From Spirochaetaceae bacterium (GTDB lineage: Bacteria > Myxococcota_A > UBA9160 > UBA4427): DNA of 64,000 nucleotides. The position numbers and the translations under genes are program-made. Below, piece after piece: positions 1-9,338 of this stretch; position 1 is the stretch's first letter; each line of letters starts with the position of its first letter. Under the pieces are notes generated by a model that was given only the letters and a program-made list of their open reading frames with translations, did not search any database and had not been told where the DNA came from. The stretch lies in the NCBI GenBank assembly GCA_020632655.1, contig JACKFD010000018.1, positions 1-64,000 of the forward strand. Direction: 5' to 3'.

Positions 1-432
1 CGTGTACCAGAGCGGCAGCGCGCTGCCCGTCGTGCCGCTCGTCTTGCCCTTGATCAGGCGGCTCTCCGACACGTCTCGTGCGAGGAAGGACTCCGGGGCA
101 TCTCGATAGGCGCTCTTCTCGAGGACGGGAAAGTCCGCGAGGATGCGTGCGATGCCGCGAGCCGGGTCGGCCTCGTCCGCGACGGGCTCGGGCAGACCGA
201 GCGGTGCGTAGTGCGGAACCGAGCGGCGGGCTCGTCGCACGAGTGCGATCAGTCGCTCCTGCTGGATCCGCTGCAGGGTCTCCTGTGAGCTCCAGCCGCT
301 CTGCGACCAGCGCGCGAGGCAGTCGTGGAAATGCGGCGTGAAACGCGCCCGCGCCCGCTGCCATCCGGCCCAGGTGCAGGCGACGTTCTGGAGCGGGATC
401 GGCAGGCGGGCGTAGAGCGCGTCGCCATTCAC
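1..432 (-). CDS. PaaK/CapK-like AMP-forming acyl ligase, C-terminal part missing
   Basis: Only the first 144 residues are in the window; the gene runs off the left edge. The visible part ends in the adenylate-forming P-loop KTSGTTGSALPLWYT, typical of the phenylacetate-CoA ligase / CapK family of ATP-dependent ligases (usually about 430-450 residues). Within that family, copies outside aromatic degradation clusters are often tied to polysaccharide or lipid modification, so the substrate cannot be assigned here. The start is a GTG at 432 that overlaps the stop of the upstream hydrolase gene in a GTGA junction, indicating translational coupling in one leftward operon. The N-terminal stretch (NGDALYARLPIPLQN) is hydrophilic with no signal peptide, so a cytoplasmic enzyme is expected. 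The family call is firm; the role is not. Confidence 0.8.
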   Translation of the reverse strand, partial: MNGDALYARLPIPLQNVACTWAGWQRARARFTPHFHDCLARWSQSGWSSQETLQRIQQERLIALVRRARRSVPHYAPLGLPEPVADEADPARGIARILADFPVLEKSAYRDAPESFLARDVSESRLIKGKTSGTTGSALPLWYT

Positions 433-1229
433 GGGATCCGCCCCGAGCCTCCGTCGCCCTCCCCGTCGACCGTCTTCTCGAGCGCCACCCGCGCCACGAC
501 CGGCAGATGATCCGAGGCCTTGCGGGCGGCGGGCGTGTCGTGCTCCTCGATCTCCACGACGGCGGCGTTGCGCGTGTAGATGCGGTCGAGGGCCAGCATC
601 GGGCGGGTCGAGGGAAAGCTCGCCGGCCAGTCGAAGTTGTGGTGCAGGCCGAGGGAGGCGTCGAGGGCGACCGAGCCCTTGCACTTGCGCCAGGCGTTCA
701 TGTCGCCCATCAGGATCGCGGGCCCCGAGTTGAGCGCTTCGTGGGCGAGCAGGGACTCGACCTGGCGGTGGCGGGTGCGGTCGACCAGGGAGAGATGGGT
801 CGCGACGATGCCGAGGCCCAGGTCGGCGTTTCCGACCCGGGCGGCCAGGGCGCCGCGGCGTTCGATGCGCGAGAACGAGATGTCCAGTACCGAGATCGCC
901 GTGATGGGGTAGCGTGAGAGGATCGCGTTGCCGAGCTGACCGTGCCGGTGCTGACGCGTGACGGCGAAGGCGAGATGCAGGTCGAGCTCCTCACACAATC
1001 GTCCCAGCGGATCCTCGCCGTCCGGCCCGAGCAGGCCGGTCGGGTCGCCTGCGCGCCCGGCCGTGGCGGCCGCGCCGGGGAAGGGTCGCAGCACCTCCTG
1101 CAGGGCGATCACGTCGGCGTCGAGCTCGGAGATGACGTAGCCGGCGCGAGCGATGTCGGGCCGGGCTCGGCCGTTGGCCCCCTGCCATCGATGGACGTTG
1201 TAGGTCGCGACGCGCACGGAATCGCTCAT
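429..1229 (-). CDS. Endonuclease/exonuclease/phosphatase (EEP) family hydrolase
   Basis: A 266-residue protein of the DNase I-like metal-dependent phosphoesterase fold. The family blocks are present in order: ATYNVHR near the N-terminus, DVIALQEV with the metal-binding Glu, a central THLSL, GDMNAW (D-x-N) and a C-terminal SDHLPVVA. Small EEP proteins of this type cleave nucleic acid or phospholipid head-group phosphodiesters and often sit beside phospholipase D or lipid genes; the substrate cannot be read from sequence. The start at 1229 places the first strand right after the initiator, as usual. No Shine-Dalgarno is visible there, and the frame stays open upstream, so a longer N-terminus is possible. 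The stop overlaps the next gene by 4 bp. Confidence 0.85.
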   Translation of the reverse strand: MSDSVRVATYNVHRWQGANGRARPDIARAGYVISELDADVIALQEVLRPFPGAAATAGRAGDPTGLLGPDGEDPLGRLCEELDLHLAFAVTRQHRHGQLGNAILSRYPITAISVLDISFSRIERRGALAARVGNADLGLGIVATHLSLVDRTRHRQVESLLAHEALNSGPAILMGDMNAWRKCKGSVALDASLGLHHNFDWPASFPSTRPMLALDRIYTRNAAVVEIEEHDTPAARKASDHLPVVARVALEKTVDGEGDGGSGRIP

Positions 1230-2121
1230 GACGAGAGGCGGTATCGGCCGGCGGGGACTCTGCACGAAGCACAAATGGGGCTCGAGCGGAGGCGGCACGG
1301 CGGCGCGGGCCTGATGGCCCAGGTTGCGGACCCGGGCGACGGAGCGCTCTCGGGCGCGGCGGGCCATCTCCCGAGCCATGTCGCGGGCGCGGGCGCTGGC
1401 CCCGGCGGTCGCCTCGGAGGCCCGACCGGAGGCGCGGCGGGCGCGCTCCCGAACGGCGGAGGCGGCCTCACGGGTGGCTCGGCGCGCGCGGTCGACCCGC
1501 TCGCGGCGGCGCCCCCCGCTCTCGCTGCGCCCGTCGCGCTCGTCCTCGTTCCGGCGGCTGGCCACCTCGCTCCCCTCGCCCCTTTCGGAGCTCCCGCTTC
1601 CCGGGCGCCCCTGCACGCTCCGGTCGCGCCCGCTCGGCCCGAGGCTCGAGCGGCGCAGCAGCCCCTCGCGCCCACCCGCGGGACGTCTTCCAAGCCCTCG
1701 TCCGCCAAGGGAAAACACGCTCACCCGCGGCTCGCTCCCCACGCTCTGCGTCCCCGTCGCGGGCCTGGCCTGCGTACCGGGGCTCGGGGTCCGAGCCGGC
1801 CCGGAGCGTAGCCCAGGGATTTCCCGACGCGGGAATCCGCTCCCTGCCCCGCCCGCGGCGGATCGCCGAGGGGAGGGCCCGTCGCCCGATCGGCGACTCC
1901 GTGCGTCCGATGCGCGGAAGGGACCCCTGGCCACGCCTCCCGGTTCATCTGCCCCGAGCCGCCACCCCGCGACCCCAGCGACCGCATTCCGAACCCCATC
2001 GGACCCGGATCCCAGACGATCCGGCTCCGCCCGGGTCGGCGCCGTACGACGCATCGCGTCGGATCGGACCTCGACGTCCGCCCGATGAGTGCCCGCCGGT
2101 CCGACCCAGGAGGCCATTCCC
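1230..2121. other. 892-bp gap between divergent genes, no convincing gene
   Basis: All six frames are open over long stretches because of the very high GC. None gives a protein with a recognisable domain, a good ribosome site or normal composition; the translations are Arg, Ser, Gly and Pro rich. The leftward frame in phase with the EEP gene has an amphipathic Ala/Arg-rich stretch at about 1310-1520 that could be an N-terminal extension or chance. The aminotransferase ribosome site lies at the right end. Confidence 0.5.
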
Positions 2122-3519
2122 ATGACCGACGATTCCCGATTCCGATTCGCCCACGATCTCCCCCCGCTCGACGCCGAGCCCGCCGTCCGCGAGGCGGCGC
2201 GCGCCCTCGTCGAGGCCGTCCGGCAGGCCACCGGCCGCCGCACCCTGCCCGCCGCGCGCTACACCGCCGCCCTCGAGACCCTCGGTCGGGTCCGCGGTCA
2301 GCCGCTGGCCCTGCCGCTGCTCGCCTCGGGCGACGGCTCGGGGGCCCGGGTGCGGCTCGCGGACGGAAGGCCGGTCCTCGACCTCGTCTCGGGGATCGGG
2401 CCCTACGTCTTCGGCCACGGCGATCCCGACCTGCTCGAGACCGCGGTCGTCGCCGCGGCCTCGGACGTCGTCTTCCAGGGCCACGTGCTGCCTGGCCCCG
2501 AGTACGCGCGCCTCGCCGAGTCGCTGGCGCGGCACGCGGGGCCGCGACTCACGACGGTGTGGCTCTCGCTGTCGGGCTCGATGGCGAACGAGAACGCCTG
2601 GAAGACGATCCTGCAGAAGCGGGCGCCGGCGGACGAGGTGCTCGCCTTCGAGCACGCCTTCCATGGTCGGACGCTCGCGATGGCGGCGCTCACGGATCGG
2701 CCGGAGTACCGCGAGGGCCTGCCCGTGCGCGAGACGGTGCATCGCGTGCCCTTCCACGACCCGACGGATCCGCACTCGACACAGAAGAGCGTCGATTCGG
2801 TCGAGCGCGCGCTGGCGGCGCGGCCGGGGCGGATCGCGGCGATGTGCTTCGAGCTCGTGCAGGGCGAAGGCGGCTTCAACGACGCGCCGCCCGCGTTCTT
2901 CCGCGCGCTGATGGAGCGCTGTCGACGCGCGGGCGTGGCGGTCTGGGTCGACGAGATCCAGACCTTCGCGCGCACGGGCGAGCTCTTCGCCTTCCGCACC
3001 CTCGGCCTCGAGGATCTCGTCGACGTCGTGACGGTCGGCAAGATCCTCCAGGGCAGCGCGATGCTCGTGAGCGACGACTACCGACCGCGGCCGAAGCTCG
3101 TCGCCGGCACCTGGGCCGGGGCGTCCGTCGGCATGGCGGTCGGTGCGCGCATCCTCGAGCGCCTCGAGCAGGGCGGCTACCTCGGACCGGAGGGCCGCGT
3201 CGCGCACCTGGCGGGAGCGATCGACCGGGCCTTCGAGGCCCTCGCCGCGCGCTGTCCCGGAGCGATCGGCGGGCGCAGCGGACTCGGCGCGATGCAGGCC
3301 TTCGTCGCGTGGGACGGCGACCCGGCGCACACGAACGAGCTGATCGCGTGCTGCCTCGAGGAGGGCGTGCTCTTCCAGACCGCCGGCTCACGGCCGATGA
3401 AGGTCCGCCTGCTGCCACCGCTCGACCTGACGGAGGAGGAGCTCGACTCGGCCTTCGCGGCGCTCGAGCGCGCGATCCGGCGCGTGGCGAGCCGGTACGG
3501 GCTCCCGCCGCACGACTGA
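2122..3519 (+). CDS. Class III PLP-dependent aminotransferase
   Basis: A 465-residue fold-type I aminotransferase of the acetylornithine/GABA/omega-transaminase class, moving an amino group from an omega- or alpha-amino donor to a keto acid in the cytoplasm. The PLP-binding Asp lies in VWVDEIQ (D277), followed by the RTGE block, and the Schiff-base lysine is in TVGKILQ (K307). Length is normal for the class. The ATG at 2122 was chosen because AGGAGG precedes it by about 8 nt. It stands apart from the antiporter downstream (156 bp). The substrate is undetermined: the active-site regions do not clearly match ArgD, GabT or BioA. Class assignment is secure. Confidence 0.9.
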   Translation: MTDDSRFRFAHDLPPLDAEPAVREAARALVEAVRQATGRRTLPAARYTAALETLGRVRGQPLALPLLASGDGSGARVRLADGRPVLDLVSGIGPYVFGHGDPDLLETAVVAAASDVVFQGHVLPGPEYARLAESLARHAGPRLTTVWLSLSGSMANENAWKTILQKRAPADEVLAFEHAFHGRTLAMAALTDRPEYREGLPVRETVHRVPFHDPTDPHSTQKSVDSVERALAARPGRIAAMCFELVQGEGGFNDAPPAFFRALMERCRRAGVAVWVDEIQTFARTGELFAFRTLGLEDLVDVVTVGKILQGSAMLVSDDYRPRPKLVAGTWAGASVGMAVGARILERLEQGGYLGPEGRVAHLAGAIDRAFEALAARCPGAIGGRSGLGAMQAFVAWDGDPAHTNELIACCLEEGVLFQTAGSRPMKVRLLPPLDLTEEELDSAFAALERAIRRVASRYGLPPHD

Positions 3520-3675
3520 GCGCGGCGGCGCCGTATCCGCGGCGACGCGGCGGCGGCTCGCCCGAACGGGGCGGGCGCGGTCGTGGACGACGCATCGCGT
3601 CGGGCGGGGCGGACGGTCCCCCCGCCCGACGCGTGCGATCGAATCCCGAAGGACGAGAGCTATGCTCCTCCGCCC

Positions 3676-4647
3676 GTGATCCACCTCTTGCTGTCGATCG
3701 TCGCGATCCTGGCCGGCTGCGCGCTCCTCTACGTGGGTGGCGACATGCTGGTGTCGGCGTCGACCTGGATCGCGAAGCGCCTCGGCATGAGCGCGATCGC
3801 GATCGGCGCGACCGTCGTCGCGATCGGCACGAGCACGCCCGAGCTCTCGGTCAGCCTCGGCGCCGCGCTCGAAGGACACGGCGACATCTCCGTCGGCAAC
3901 ATCGTCGGCTCGAACGTCTGCAACATCCTCCTCGTGCTCGGACTCTGCTCGCTCTTCCGCACCCTGCAGGCCTCGCGCGACGTCTACCGCATCGACTTCC
4001 CGATCCTGATCGCGATCTCGGGCCTCTTCACGTGGATGATCCGGGACGCGGTCGTGTCCCGGGTCGAGGGCATCGTGCTCGTGGCCGGGCTCGCGACCTA
4101 CGTCGCCTGGAACCTGCGTCGCGCCGCCGAGGACGAGCAGGTCGGCGAGTTCTTCGTCGGCGAGGTCTCCGAGGCGCTCGGCGACGAGGACGAGCAGCAT
4201 TGGGGCAAGCCCGTGCTGCGCGCGATCGCGGGCGTGGCCTGCCTGGCGCTCGGAGCCCGCTGGCTCGTGCTGGGCTCGCTCGGTGCGCTGGAGCCGCTGC
4301 ACCTCTCGGAGGCCGCGATCGGCGTCACGATCGTGGCCCTCGGCACGAGCGTGCCCGAGATCGGCACCTCGATCATCGCCGCCCGCAAGGGTCAGGCGGA
4401 CCTCGCCGTCGGCAACGCCGTCGGATCGAGCGTCTTCAACGTACTCGGCGTGCTCGGCCTGACGGCGTCCCTGCGACCCGTCGCGGCCCACGACGTGGAT
4501 CCCCTCGACGGCGTGATCCTGATCGCGGTCAGCCTCGCCGGGCTCGTGCTCGTGGCGCGGGCGGGCGGCATCGGTCGCGTGCAGGGCGCGATCCTCGTCA
4601 TGGCCTACACGCTCTACGTCGTGACGGCCTTCGGCATGCCGATCTGA
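3676..4647 (+). CDS. Calcium/sodium antiporter, CaCA family (YrbG-like)
   Basis: A 323-residue inner-membrane cation exchanger with the internal duplication of the CaCA superfamily. Each half carries the ion-binding alpha repeat: ATVVAIGTSTPELSVS in the first and VTIVALGTSVPEIGTS in the second, followed by VGNIVGSNVCNI and VGNAVGSSVFNV. About ten hydrophobic segments are separated by a central acidic loop (EDEQVGEFFVGEV). Such proteins exchange Ca2+ (or K+) for Na+ or H+. The GTG at 3676 starts the first transmembrane helix directly; a longer N-terminus from 3583 would add a polar, atypical stretch. It converges on the STAS gene with only 46 bp between stops. Confidence 0.9.
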   Translation: MIHLLLSIVAILAGCALLYVGGDMLVSASTWIAKRLGMSAIAIGATVVAIGTSTPELSVSLGAALEGHGDISVGNIVGSNVCNILLVLGLCSLFRTLQASRDVYRIDFPILIAISGLFTWMIRDAVVSRVEGIVLVAGLATYVAWNLRRAAEDEQVGEFFVGEVSEALGDEDEQHWGKPVLRAIAGVACLALGARWLVLGSLGALEPLHLSEAAIGVTIVALGTSVPEIGTSIIAARKGQADLAVGNAVGSSVFNVLGVLGLTASLRPVAAHDVDPLDGVILIAVSLAGLVLVARAGGIGRVQGAILVMAYTLYVVTAFGMPI

Positions 4648-4693
4648 CGGACCGGTCGGCGCGGGCAGCCCCGGCCGCCCGAAGGCACGCCAC

Positions 4694-4996
4694 TCAGTCG
4701 ATCGGGAAGGTCTCCTGCAGGCGCGCGATCTCGAGGATGCGTCGCACCTCGGGTCGGCAGCCGCGCAGCGCGATGCCGATCGACGGATCGACGAGATCCC
4801 GCATCAGCAGGATCATGCCGAGGCCCGCACTGTCGAGATAGGGGCAGGCCGAGAAGTCGACGACGTAGCTCTCCGCCGTCTCCTCCGCGCGCTCGAGGGC
4901 GCGGAAGAAGGCCTCGCTCGCGTGGTGGTCCAGGCGTCCTTCGACGACGACGACGAAGGTCTTCTCCTGGTCCTCGTTCTCCACGCGGATCGCCAT
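4694..4996 (-). CDS. STAS-domain anti-sigma-factor-antagonist-like protein
   Basis: A 100-residue single-domain STAS protein (SpoIIAA/RsbV type). The characteristic loop YLDSAGLGMILL holds the serine (S56) that partner-switching kinases phosphorylate. It would bind an anti-sigma or related histidine-kinase-like partner when unphosphorylated, but no such kinase or sigma gene is adjacent. Instead it lies 9 bp downstream of a chemoreceptor-like gene and is surely co-transcribed with it, so it may act in a signalling complex with that receptor. Ribosome site GAGGAGGGACC precedes the ATG. The central beta strand is slightly Cys-containing (FSACPYLDS). Family call firm, partner unknown. Confidence 0.85.
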   Translation of the reverse strand: MAIRVENEDQEKTFVVVVEGRLDHHASEAFFRALERAEETAESYVVDFSACPYLDSAGLGMILLMRDLVDPSIGIALRGCRPEVRRILEIARLQETFPID

Positions 4997-5005
4997 GGTC
5001 CCTCC

Positions 5006-6346
5006 TCAGAACAGCTCGACGTCGCCGCTCTCGACACTGTCCTGCGTCACGGACCGACGACGGCCCTGCTCGCGCTCGGCGAAAGCGCGAACGCTCGAGC
5101 GGATCTCCTCGGCCGACTCGCCGTGGATGTTCGCGATCAGGTCGAGGGTCGCGCGGACCGTCGCCGCCTTGCGGTCGACGAGCTGGGTCGTGATGTCCTC
5201 GAACTGGAGCGCGCGGATCACGTCGGAGACGGCCTTGGAGATGCCGTCGGTCTGGGCGCTGAGCGTGTCGGTCGCGCGCTGGATGCGGGCGTTGCGATGC
5301 TCGATCTCCTGGATCATCTCGGCGACGCGCTCCTTCGAGCCGAGCGTCTCGTTCATGTCGCGCGAGGCGCCGGCCTTCGCGAGGTCGCGGGCGACCTCGA
5401 CCTGCTCGCGGACGGCCGAGAGCACGTCGCGGATGCGCTTCGTGAAGCCGTTCGAGTGGGTCGCGACGGACTTGACCTCCGACGCGACGACGGAGAAGCG
5501 GGCGCCGGCGGGACCCCCGACCCGGCTCGCCTCGATCGCGGCGTTCAGCGCGAGGAGCTTCGTCTGGTCGGCGATGTTCTCGGCGTCGCGGATGATCGGA
5601 TCGATCGCCTTCATCAGGTCGTCGACGATCATGAAGCGGTAGACGAGCGCCATGCTCTGCTTGCTGGTCTGCACGATCAGATCGACGAAGGCCTGGAGCA
5701 CGCTCTCGGTCTCGCCGACGTAGCCCGTTGCGCGGCCGTCGGAGGTCCCGTCGGCGGCGATCTCGACGACCTCGAGGGCCGTCGTCTTCTGCTGGCGGGC
5801 GCGATCCTCGAGATCGCGGAATCCCGCATCGAGCTCGGCCACGGCGGAGCGCAGGATGCCGCGGGTCTGGTCGAGATCGTCGATGGTCCGCTCGAGGGGC
5901 GGCTCGAGGGCCTCGCGCAGCAGCAGGACCGTCTCGACGATCTCGCGCTCGACCTCGGCGCGATCGAGTCCGCCGGGCGCCGCGTCGGCGCAGTCCGCCG
6001 AGGACGAGGCGAACGTGGCGTCCCGTTCCGGGGTCTGGAGTGCGTCGAGCGCATCGCCGCCCGGGTCTGCGACGTCCGGCTCGACTTCGAATGCCGAGTG
6101 CGAGGCCTCGGCGGAGCGCAGCGCCACGACGTCGTCTCCCGCCGCGCTCGTGCGCGACGCGTCGGCGGGCTGGTGGCGCTCGGTGTGGATCAGCCAGGCG
6201 GCGACGAGCACGCCGGACCAGACGACGTCGGGCCAGCTCTGCCGCAGGCCGAGGGCGAGCACGCCCGCGAGGCCCGCGAGCGAGATCAGACGCTGGACGA
6301 GGGGGCGCCCGACGATCTCCTCGGCGAACTGGACTCCCACCATCAC
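5006..6346 (-). CDS. Methyl-accepting chemotaxis-like signalling protein
   Basis: A 446-residue protein with one or two hydrophobic segments near the N-terminus (about residues 15-55: LISLAGLAGVLALGL and VVWSGVLVAAWLI), then a cytoplasmic coiled-coil region. The conserved chemoreceptor hairpin tip appears as ADQTKLLALNAAIEASR, where CheW and CheA bind in canonical receptors. There is no periplasmic ligand domain and no HAMP is obvious, so it probably senses intracellular or membrane state. The C-terminal motif ALQFEDITTQL resembles the FQDI-type segment found in CheZ-like regions and in some receptors encoded near STAS genes. No cheA or cheW is in the window. It is the first gene of a two-gene unit with the STAS protein. 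Confidence 0.85.
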   Translation of the reverse strand: MMVGVQFAEEIVGRPLVQRLISLAGLAGVLALGLRQSWPDVVWSGVLVAAWLIHTERHQPADASRTSAAGDDVVALRSAEASHSAFEVEPDVADPGGDALDALQTPERDATFASSSADCADAAPGGLDRAEVEREIVETVLLLREALEPPLERTIDDLDQTRGILRSAVAELDAGFRDLEDRARQQKTTALEVVEIAADGTSDGRATGYVGETESVLQAFVDLIVQTSKQSMALVYRFMIVDDLMKAIDPIIRDAENIADQTKLLALNAAIEASRVGGPAGARFSVVASEVKSVATHSNGFTKRIRDVLSAVREQVEVARDLAKAGASRDMNETLGSKERVAEMIQEIEHRNARIQRATDTLSAQTDGISKAVSDVIRALQFEDITTQLVDRKAATVRATLDLIANIHGESAEEIRSSVRAFAEREQGRRRSVTQDSVESGDVELF

Positions 6347-6622
6347 ACTCCCCCGCCCCGGCCCCCGGACGCACCTCGGAAGGGCGCGCGAGACGCCGGT
6401 GCGCAGGCGACGCCGCAGGTCGGCGACGACCGACGCGGCCCCGAGTTTCCATCGGGACGGACGACGCAGTCTTGAGTGGCAATCGGGTCCGGGGCGCCTT
6501 CGCTCGTCGATGGGCGGAAGCTGCTCGTGGAAAGCCCGGAACCGCGCCGAGGGAACGATCGGGAGGCTGCCGGGGAGCTGCCGACCGGGCGCCCGGGCCG
6601 GCTCGCGCCGCGCGACGCCCGC

Positions 6623-7606
6623 TCAGCCTCCGGACTTCACCCGCGGCAGGACCTCGCGGACGAGGGTCTCGAGCGACTCCCAGGCGTAGTCGATCGGCAT
6701 CCCGCCGCAGAGGGGCTGCGTCATCATCACGCCATTCTTCCGGATCTCCTCGACCGCCTCGTCGACGGAGAAGATCCGGTAGTTGCCGTTCTCGGCGCGC
6801 AGGGCCTCGACGCTGCCCGCGATGCTCTTGGTCGCGGAGCCGATGTCGTCGCCCATCCACTCGGCGTAGGCCTGTGCATCGTGCAGCAGGTGCGGTCCCC
6901 ATTTCGCCCACGCCTCGTCTGGATCCTTCGCGACGAACGCCGACATCGCGGCGCCCGGCGTCGGGTTGATGCAGATCCCGGGCTCGCGCCCCTCGGCGCG
7001 GCAGGCCTCGGCGTAGATCGTCTCAAGGTTCGGGTCGTTGCCCATCGCGAGCATGCCCATCCCGAGCCGCGCCGCACGCCTGGCCGTCGCCGCGACCCCG
7101 CCGCCCATCATCATCGCGGGCCCGCCCGGCGTATGCGGCAGCGGCGTCACCTTGACGGGTCGTCCCTGGTACTCGAACTCCTCGCCCGCCCAGAGTCGCT
7201 GCATCACGCGCACGGACTCCTCGAGCCTTCGTCCGCGTCCCTTCATCTCGCGTCCGAAGAGCGCGTACTCCGCCGGCACGTACCCGATCGCGACGACGTA
7301 CGAGACACGCCCCGCCGAAACGAGGTCGAGCACGGCCATCTGCTCCGCCAGCTCGACCGGGTCGTGCAGCGGCACGATCAGGGCGGCGATCTGGATCGGG
7401 AGCGACCGGGTTCGCGCCGCGATCGCGCTGGCCAGGATCATCGGCGTCGGGAGGTAGCCGTCCTTCGAGCGATGGTGCTCGCAGACCTGCACGGCGGCAC
7501 AGCCGTTCTTCTCGCCCCAGTCCGCCATCTCGATCGCCGCGCGGTAGAGGTCGGCCCGGGGCGCCCCGAACTCCGGCGCCCGCATGTCGAATCGCATCGT
7601 GAACAT
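6623..7606 (-). CDS. LLM-class flavin-dependent oxidoreductase
   Basis: A 327-residue luciferase-like monooxygenase fold (TIM barrel) that uses FMN or F420. Family blocks are CEHHRSKDGYLPTP near residue 50, a strand with IQIAALIVPLHDPVELAEQMAVLDLVSAGR typical of the group, and VAIGYVPAEYALFG. Whether it takes FMNH2 or F420 cannot be decided by eye. The ATG at 7606 has GGGAGGG four bases upstream; readings that start further upstream have no such support. It is monocistronic: 276 bp from the chemoreceptor gene and divergent from rmuC. Likely roles are oxidation of small alkanes, sulfonates or xenobiotics, by analogy only. Confidence 0.87.
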   Translation of the reverse strand: MFTMRFDMRAPEFGAPRADLYRAAIEMADWGEKNGCAAVQVCEHHRSKDGYLPTPMILASAIAARTRSLPIQIAALIVPLHDPVELAEQMAVLDLVSAGRVSYVVAIGYVPAEYALFGREMKGRGRRLEESVRVMQRLWAGEEFEYQGRPVKVTPLPHTPGGPAMMMGGGVAATARRAARLGMGMLAMGNDPNLETIYAEACRAEGREPGICINPTPGAAMSAFVAKDPDEAWAKWGPHLLHDAQAYAEWMGDDIGSATKSIAGSVEALRAENGNYRIFSVDEAVEEIRKNGVMMTQPLCGGMPIDYAWESLETLVREVLPRVKSGG

Positions 7607-7868
7607 CGCACCCTCCCGCTTCCGCCCGACCCGCCCGCAGCCCACGCGCCCGGCTACTCGCCGTCCGACCGCTGCGCCACGCGACGCGCGCGCTACGCGA
7701 CGCGTCGGGCGACCGGCCCGGAGCCGGACGATAGGGCCTCGGCGGGTGGTCCCGCCCCCCGATTCCGTCGACGTGACCGGATCCGACACAGGTCGCACCG
7801 ATGGTCGGGAGGCCCCCATCCCGAGCGCCCTGCGAGGCGCCCGCGACCACGTTCGGGAGGTCTGGACC

Positions 7869-9167
7869 ATGCCCCTGGCCGATCCACTGATGCAGGAGGG
7901 CGGGCCCGCGTTCGACGCCCTCGCCCCGCTCCTCGGCAGCCCGCTCGGGCCCGAGGCGACGCTCTTCGGCCTGGCGGGCCTCGTCGTCGGCGGACTGCTC
8001 GGCCTGCTCGTCGGCGCGCTGCTCTCGGGTCTCGTCTTCGGGCGTCTCTCGTCGCGCCTCTCCACGCGTCTTCGCGACACCTTCCAGTCGCTCTCCGCCG
8101 ACGCGCTCGACCGCTCGAACGAGCGATTCCTCGCGCTGGCCGGCGAGCGGCTCGGCGCGCTCACGCGTCAGGGGGACGACGCGCTCGCGCGACGCGAAGC
8201 GGCGGTCGAGGCGCTCGTCCGGCCGCTGCGCGAGTCCCTCGCGCGCGTCGACGAGAAGCTCCAGCAGGTCGAGACCGAGCGCGCCGGCCACTACCACTCG
8301 CTCACGAAGCACCTCGAGCTCGTCGCCACGAGCCATCGCGAGCTCGAGCGGCAGACGCGCTCGCTCTCCGAGGCGCTCAAGACGCCGAACGTGCGCGGGC
8401 GATGGGGCGAGCTGCAGCTGCGCCGGGTCGTCGAGCTCGCCGGCATGCTCGACCATTGCGACTTCCGCGAGCAGACGACGATCGTGGTCGAGGGGCGGCG
8501 CGCGCGACCGGATCTCGTGGTCGACCTGCCGGGCGGGCGGCAGGTCGTGGTCGACGCGAAGGCCCCGCTCGAGGCCTATCTCGCGGCGAGCGAGGCGGGC
8601 GACGAGCGCGAGCGGACGCGGCTGCTCGACGAGCACGCGAAGCACGTCCGGCGGCATCTCGACGACCTCGCGGGGCGGGGATACGGGGCGATGCTCGGGG
8701 CGAGCCCCGAGTTCGTCGTGCTCTTCCTGCCCGGCGAGCCGTTCTTCTCGGCGGCGCTCGCGCGGGATCCAGAGCTGATCGAGCGGGGGGTCGATCGGGG
8801 TGTGCTGATCGCGGGGCCGACGACGCTGATCGCGCTGCTGCGTGCGATCGCCTACGGCTGGCAGCAGGAGGAGATGGCGGCGAACGCGGCGGCGGTCTCG
8901 GCCCTCGGTCGCGAGCTCTTCGATCGGATCCTGACGCTGAACGAGCGATTCGGGCGCCTGGGCCAGCGCCTGGACGGCGCGGTCGAGGCCTACAACGCCG
9001 CCCTCGGATGCTTCGAGTCGCGCGTGCAGGTCTCGGCGCGGCGCATGGCGGAGCTGGGCATCGCCCCATCGAAGCCCCTGCCCGAGATCGAGCCCCTCGA
9101 GCGCCGGGCGCGCCCGCCCCGCGACGCGGACCTCGATCCCGACGCGAGCGATCCCGCCACCGCCTGA
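7869..9167 (+). CDS. rmuC: RmuC-family DNA recombination-limiting protein
   Basis: A 432-residue protein. Near the N-terminus (residues about 29-58) is one Gly/Leu-rich transmembrane helix, then a long coiled coil with many Arg/Glu, and then the RmuC nuclease-like core: VRGRWGELQLRRVVELAGM, RPDLVVDLPGG, VVDAKAPLEAYL and FVVLFLPGEPFFSAAL. RmuC limits recombination at inverted repeats in E. coli and has a PD-(D/E)xK-like core. The ATG at 7869 is preceded by GGGAGG at a normal distance. The start lies 262 bp from the divergent LLM gene. Length and domain order are normal. Confidence 0.9.
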   Translation: MPLADPLMQEGGPAFDALAPLLGSPLGPEATLFGLAGLVVGGLLGLLVGALLSGLVFGRLSSRLSTRLRDTFQSLSADALDRSNERFLALAGERLGALTRQGDDALARREAAVEALVRPLRESLARVDEKLQQVETERAGHYHSLTKHLELVATSHRELERQTRSLSEALKTPNVRGRWGELQLRRVVELAGMLDHCDFREQTTIVVEGRRARPDLVVDLPGGRQVVVDAKAPLEAYLAASEAGDERERTRLLDEHAKHVRRHLDDLAGRGYGAMLGASPEFVVLFLPGEPFFSAALARDPELIERGVDRGVLIAGPTTLIALLRAIAYGWQQEEMAANAAAVSALGRELFDRILTLNERFGRLGQRLDGAVEAYNAALGCFESRVQVSARRMAELGIAPSKPLPEIEPLERRARPPRDADLDPDASDPATA

Positions 9168-9172
9168 CGCCC

Positions 9173-9229
9173 GCGCAGCCCTCATGCGCCGCTCTCACGC
9201 GCAGCCCTCATGCGCAGCCCTCATGCGCC
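9173..9229 (+). repeat. Three short direct repeats upstream of the TPP enzyme gene
   Basis: The 17-18 bp word GCGCAGCCCTCATGCGC occurs at 9173-9190, 9199-9215 and 9212-9229, the last two overlapping slightly. It fills the gap between rmuC and the TPP-enzyme gene. It could be slippage-derived or a protein-binding array; there is no direct evidence of function. Confidence 0.6.
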
Positions 9230-9338
9230 GCGCCCGAGCGGACGAAGGTGGTACGCTCCAGCGCGGCGTGGACGCCGTCGGGCGCCGCGTCCGCCCCCCT
9301 GAAGACGCGAGGCGCGCGATCCGCGCCAGGAGGTGTCG

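Noticed and set aside
1230..2088. Several long rightward open frames antisense to or beyond the EEP gene
   Set aside because: No start signal, no domain and atypical composition; the leftward EEP frame carries the conserved motifs.
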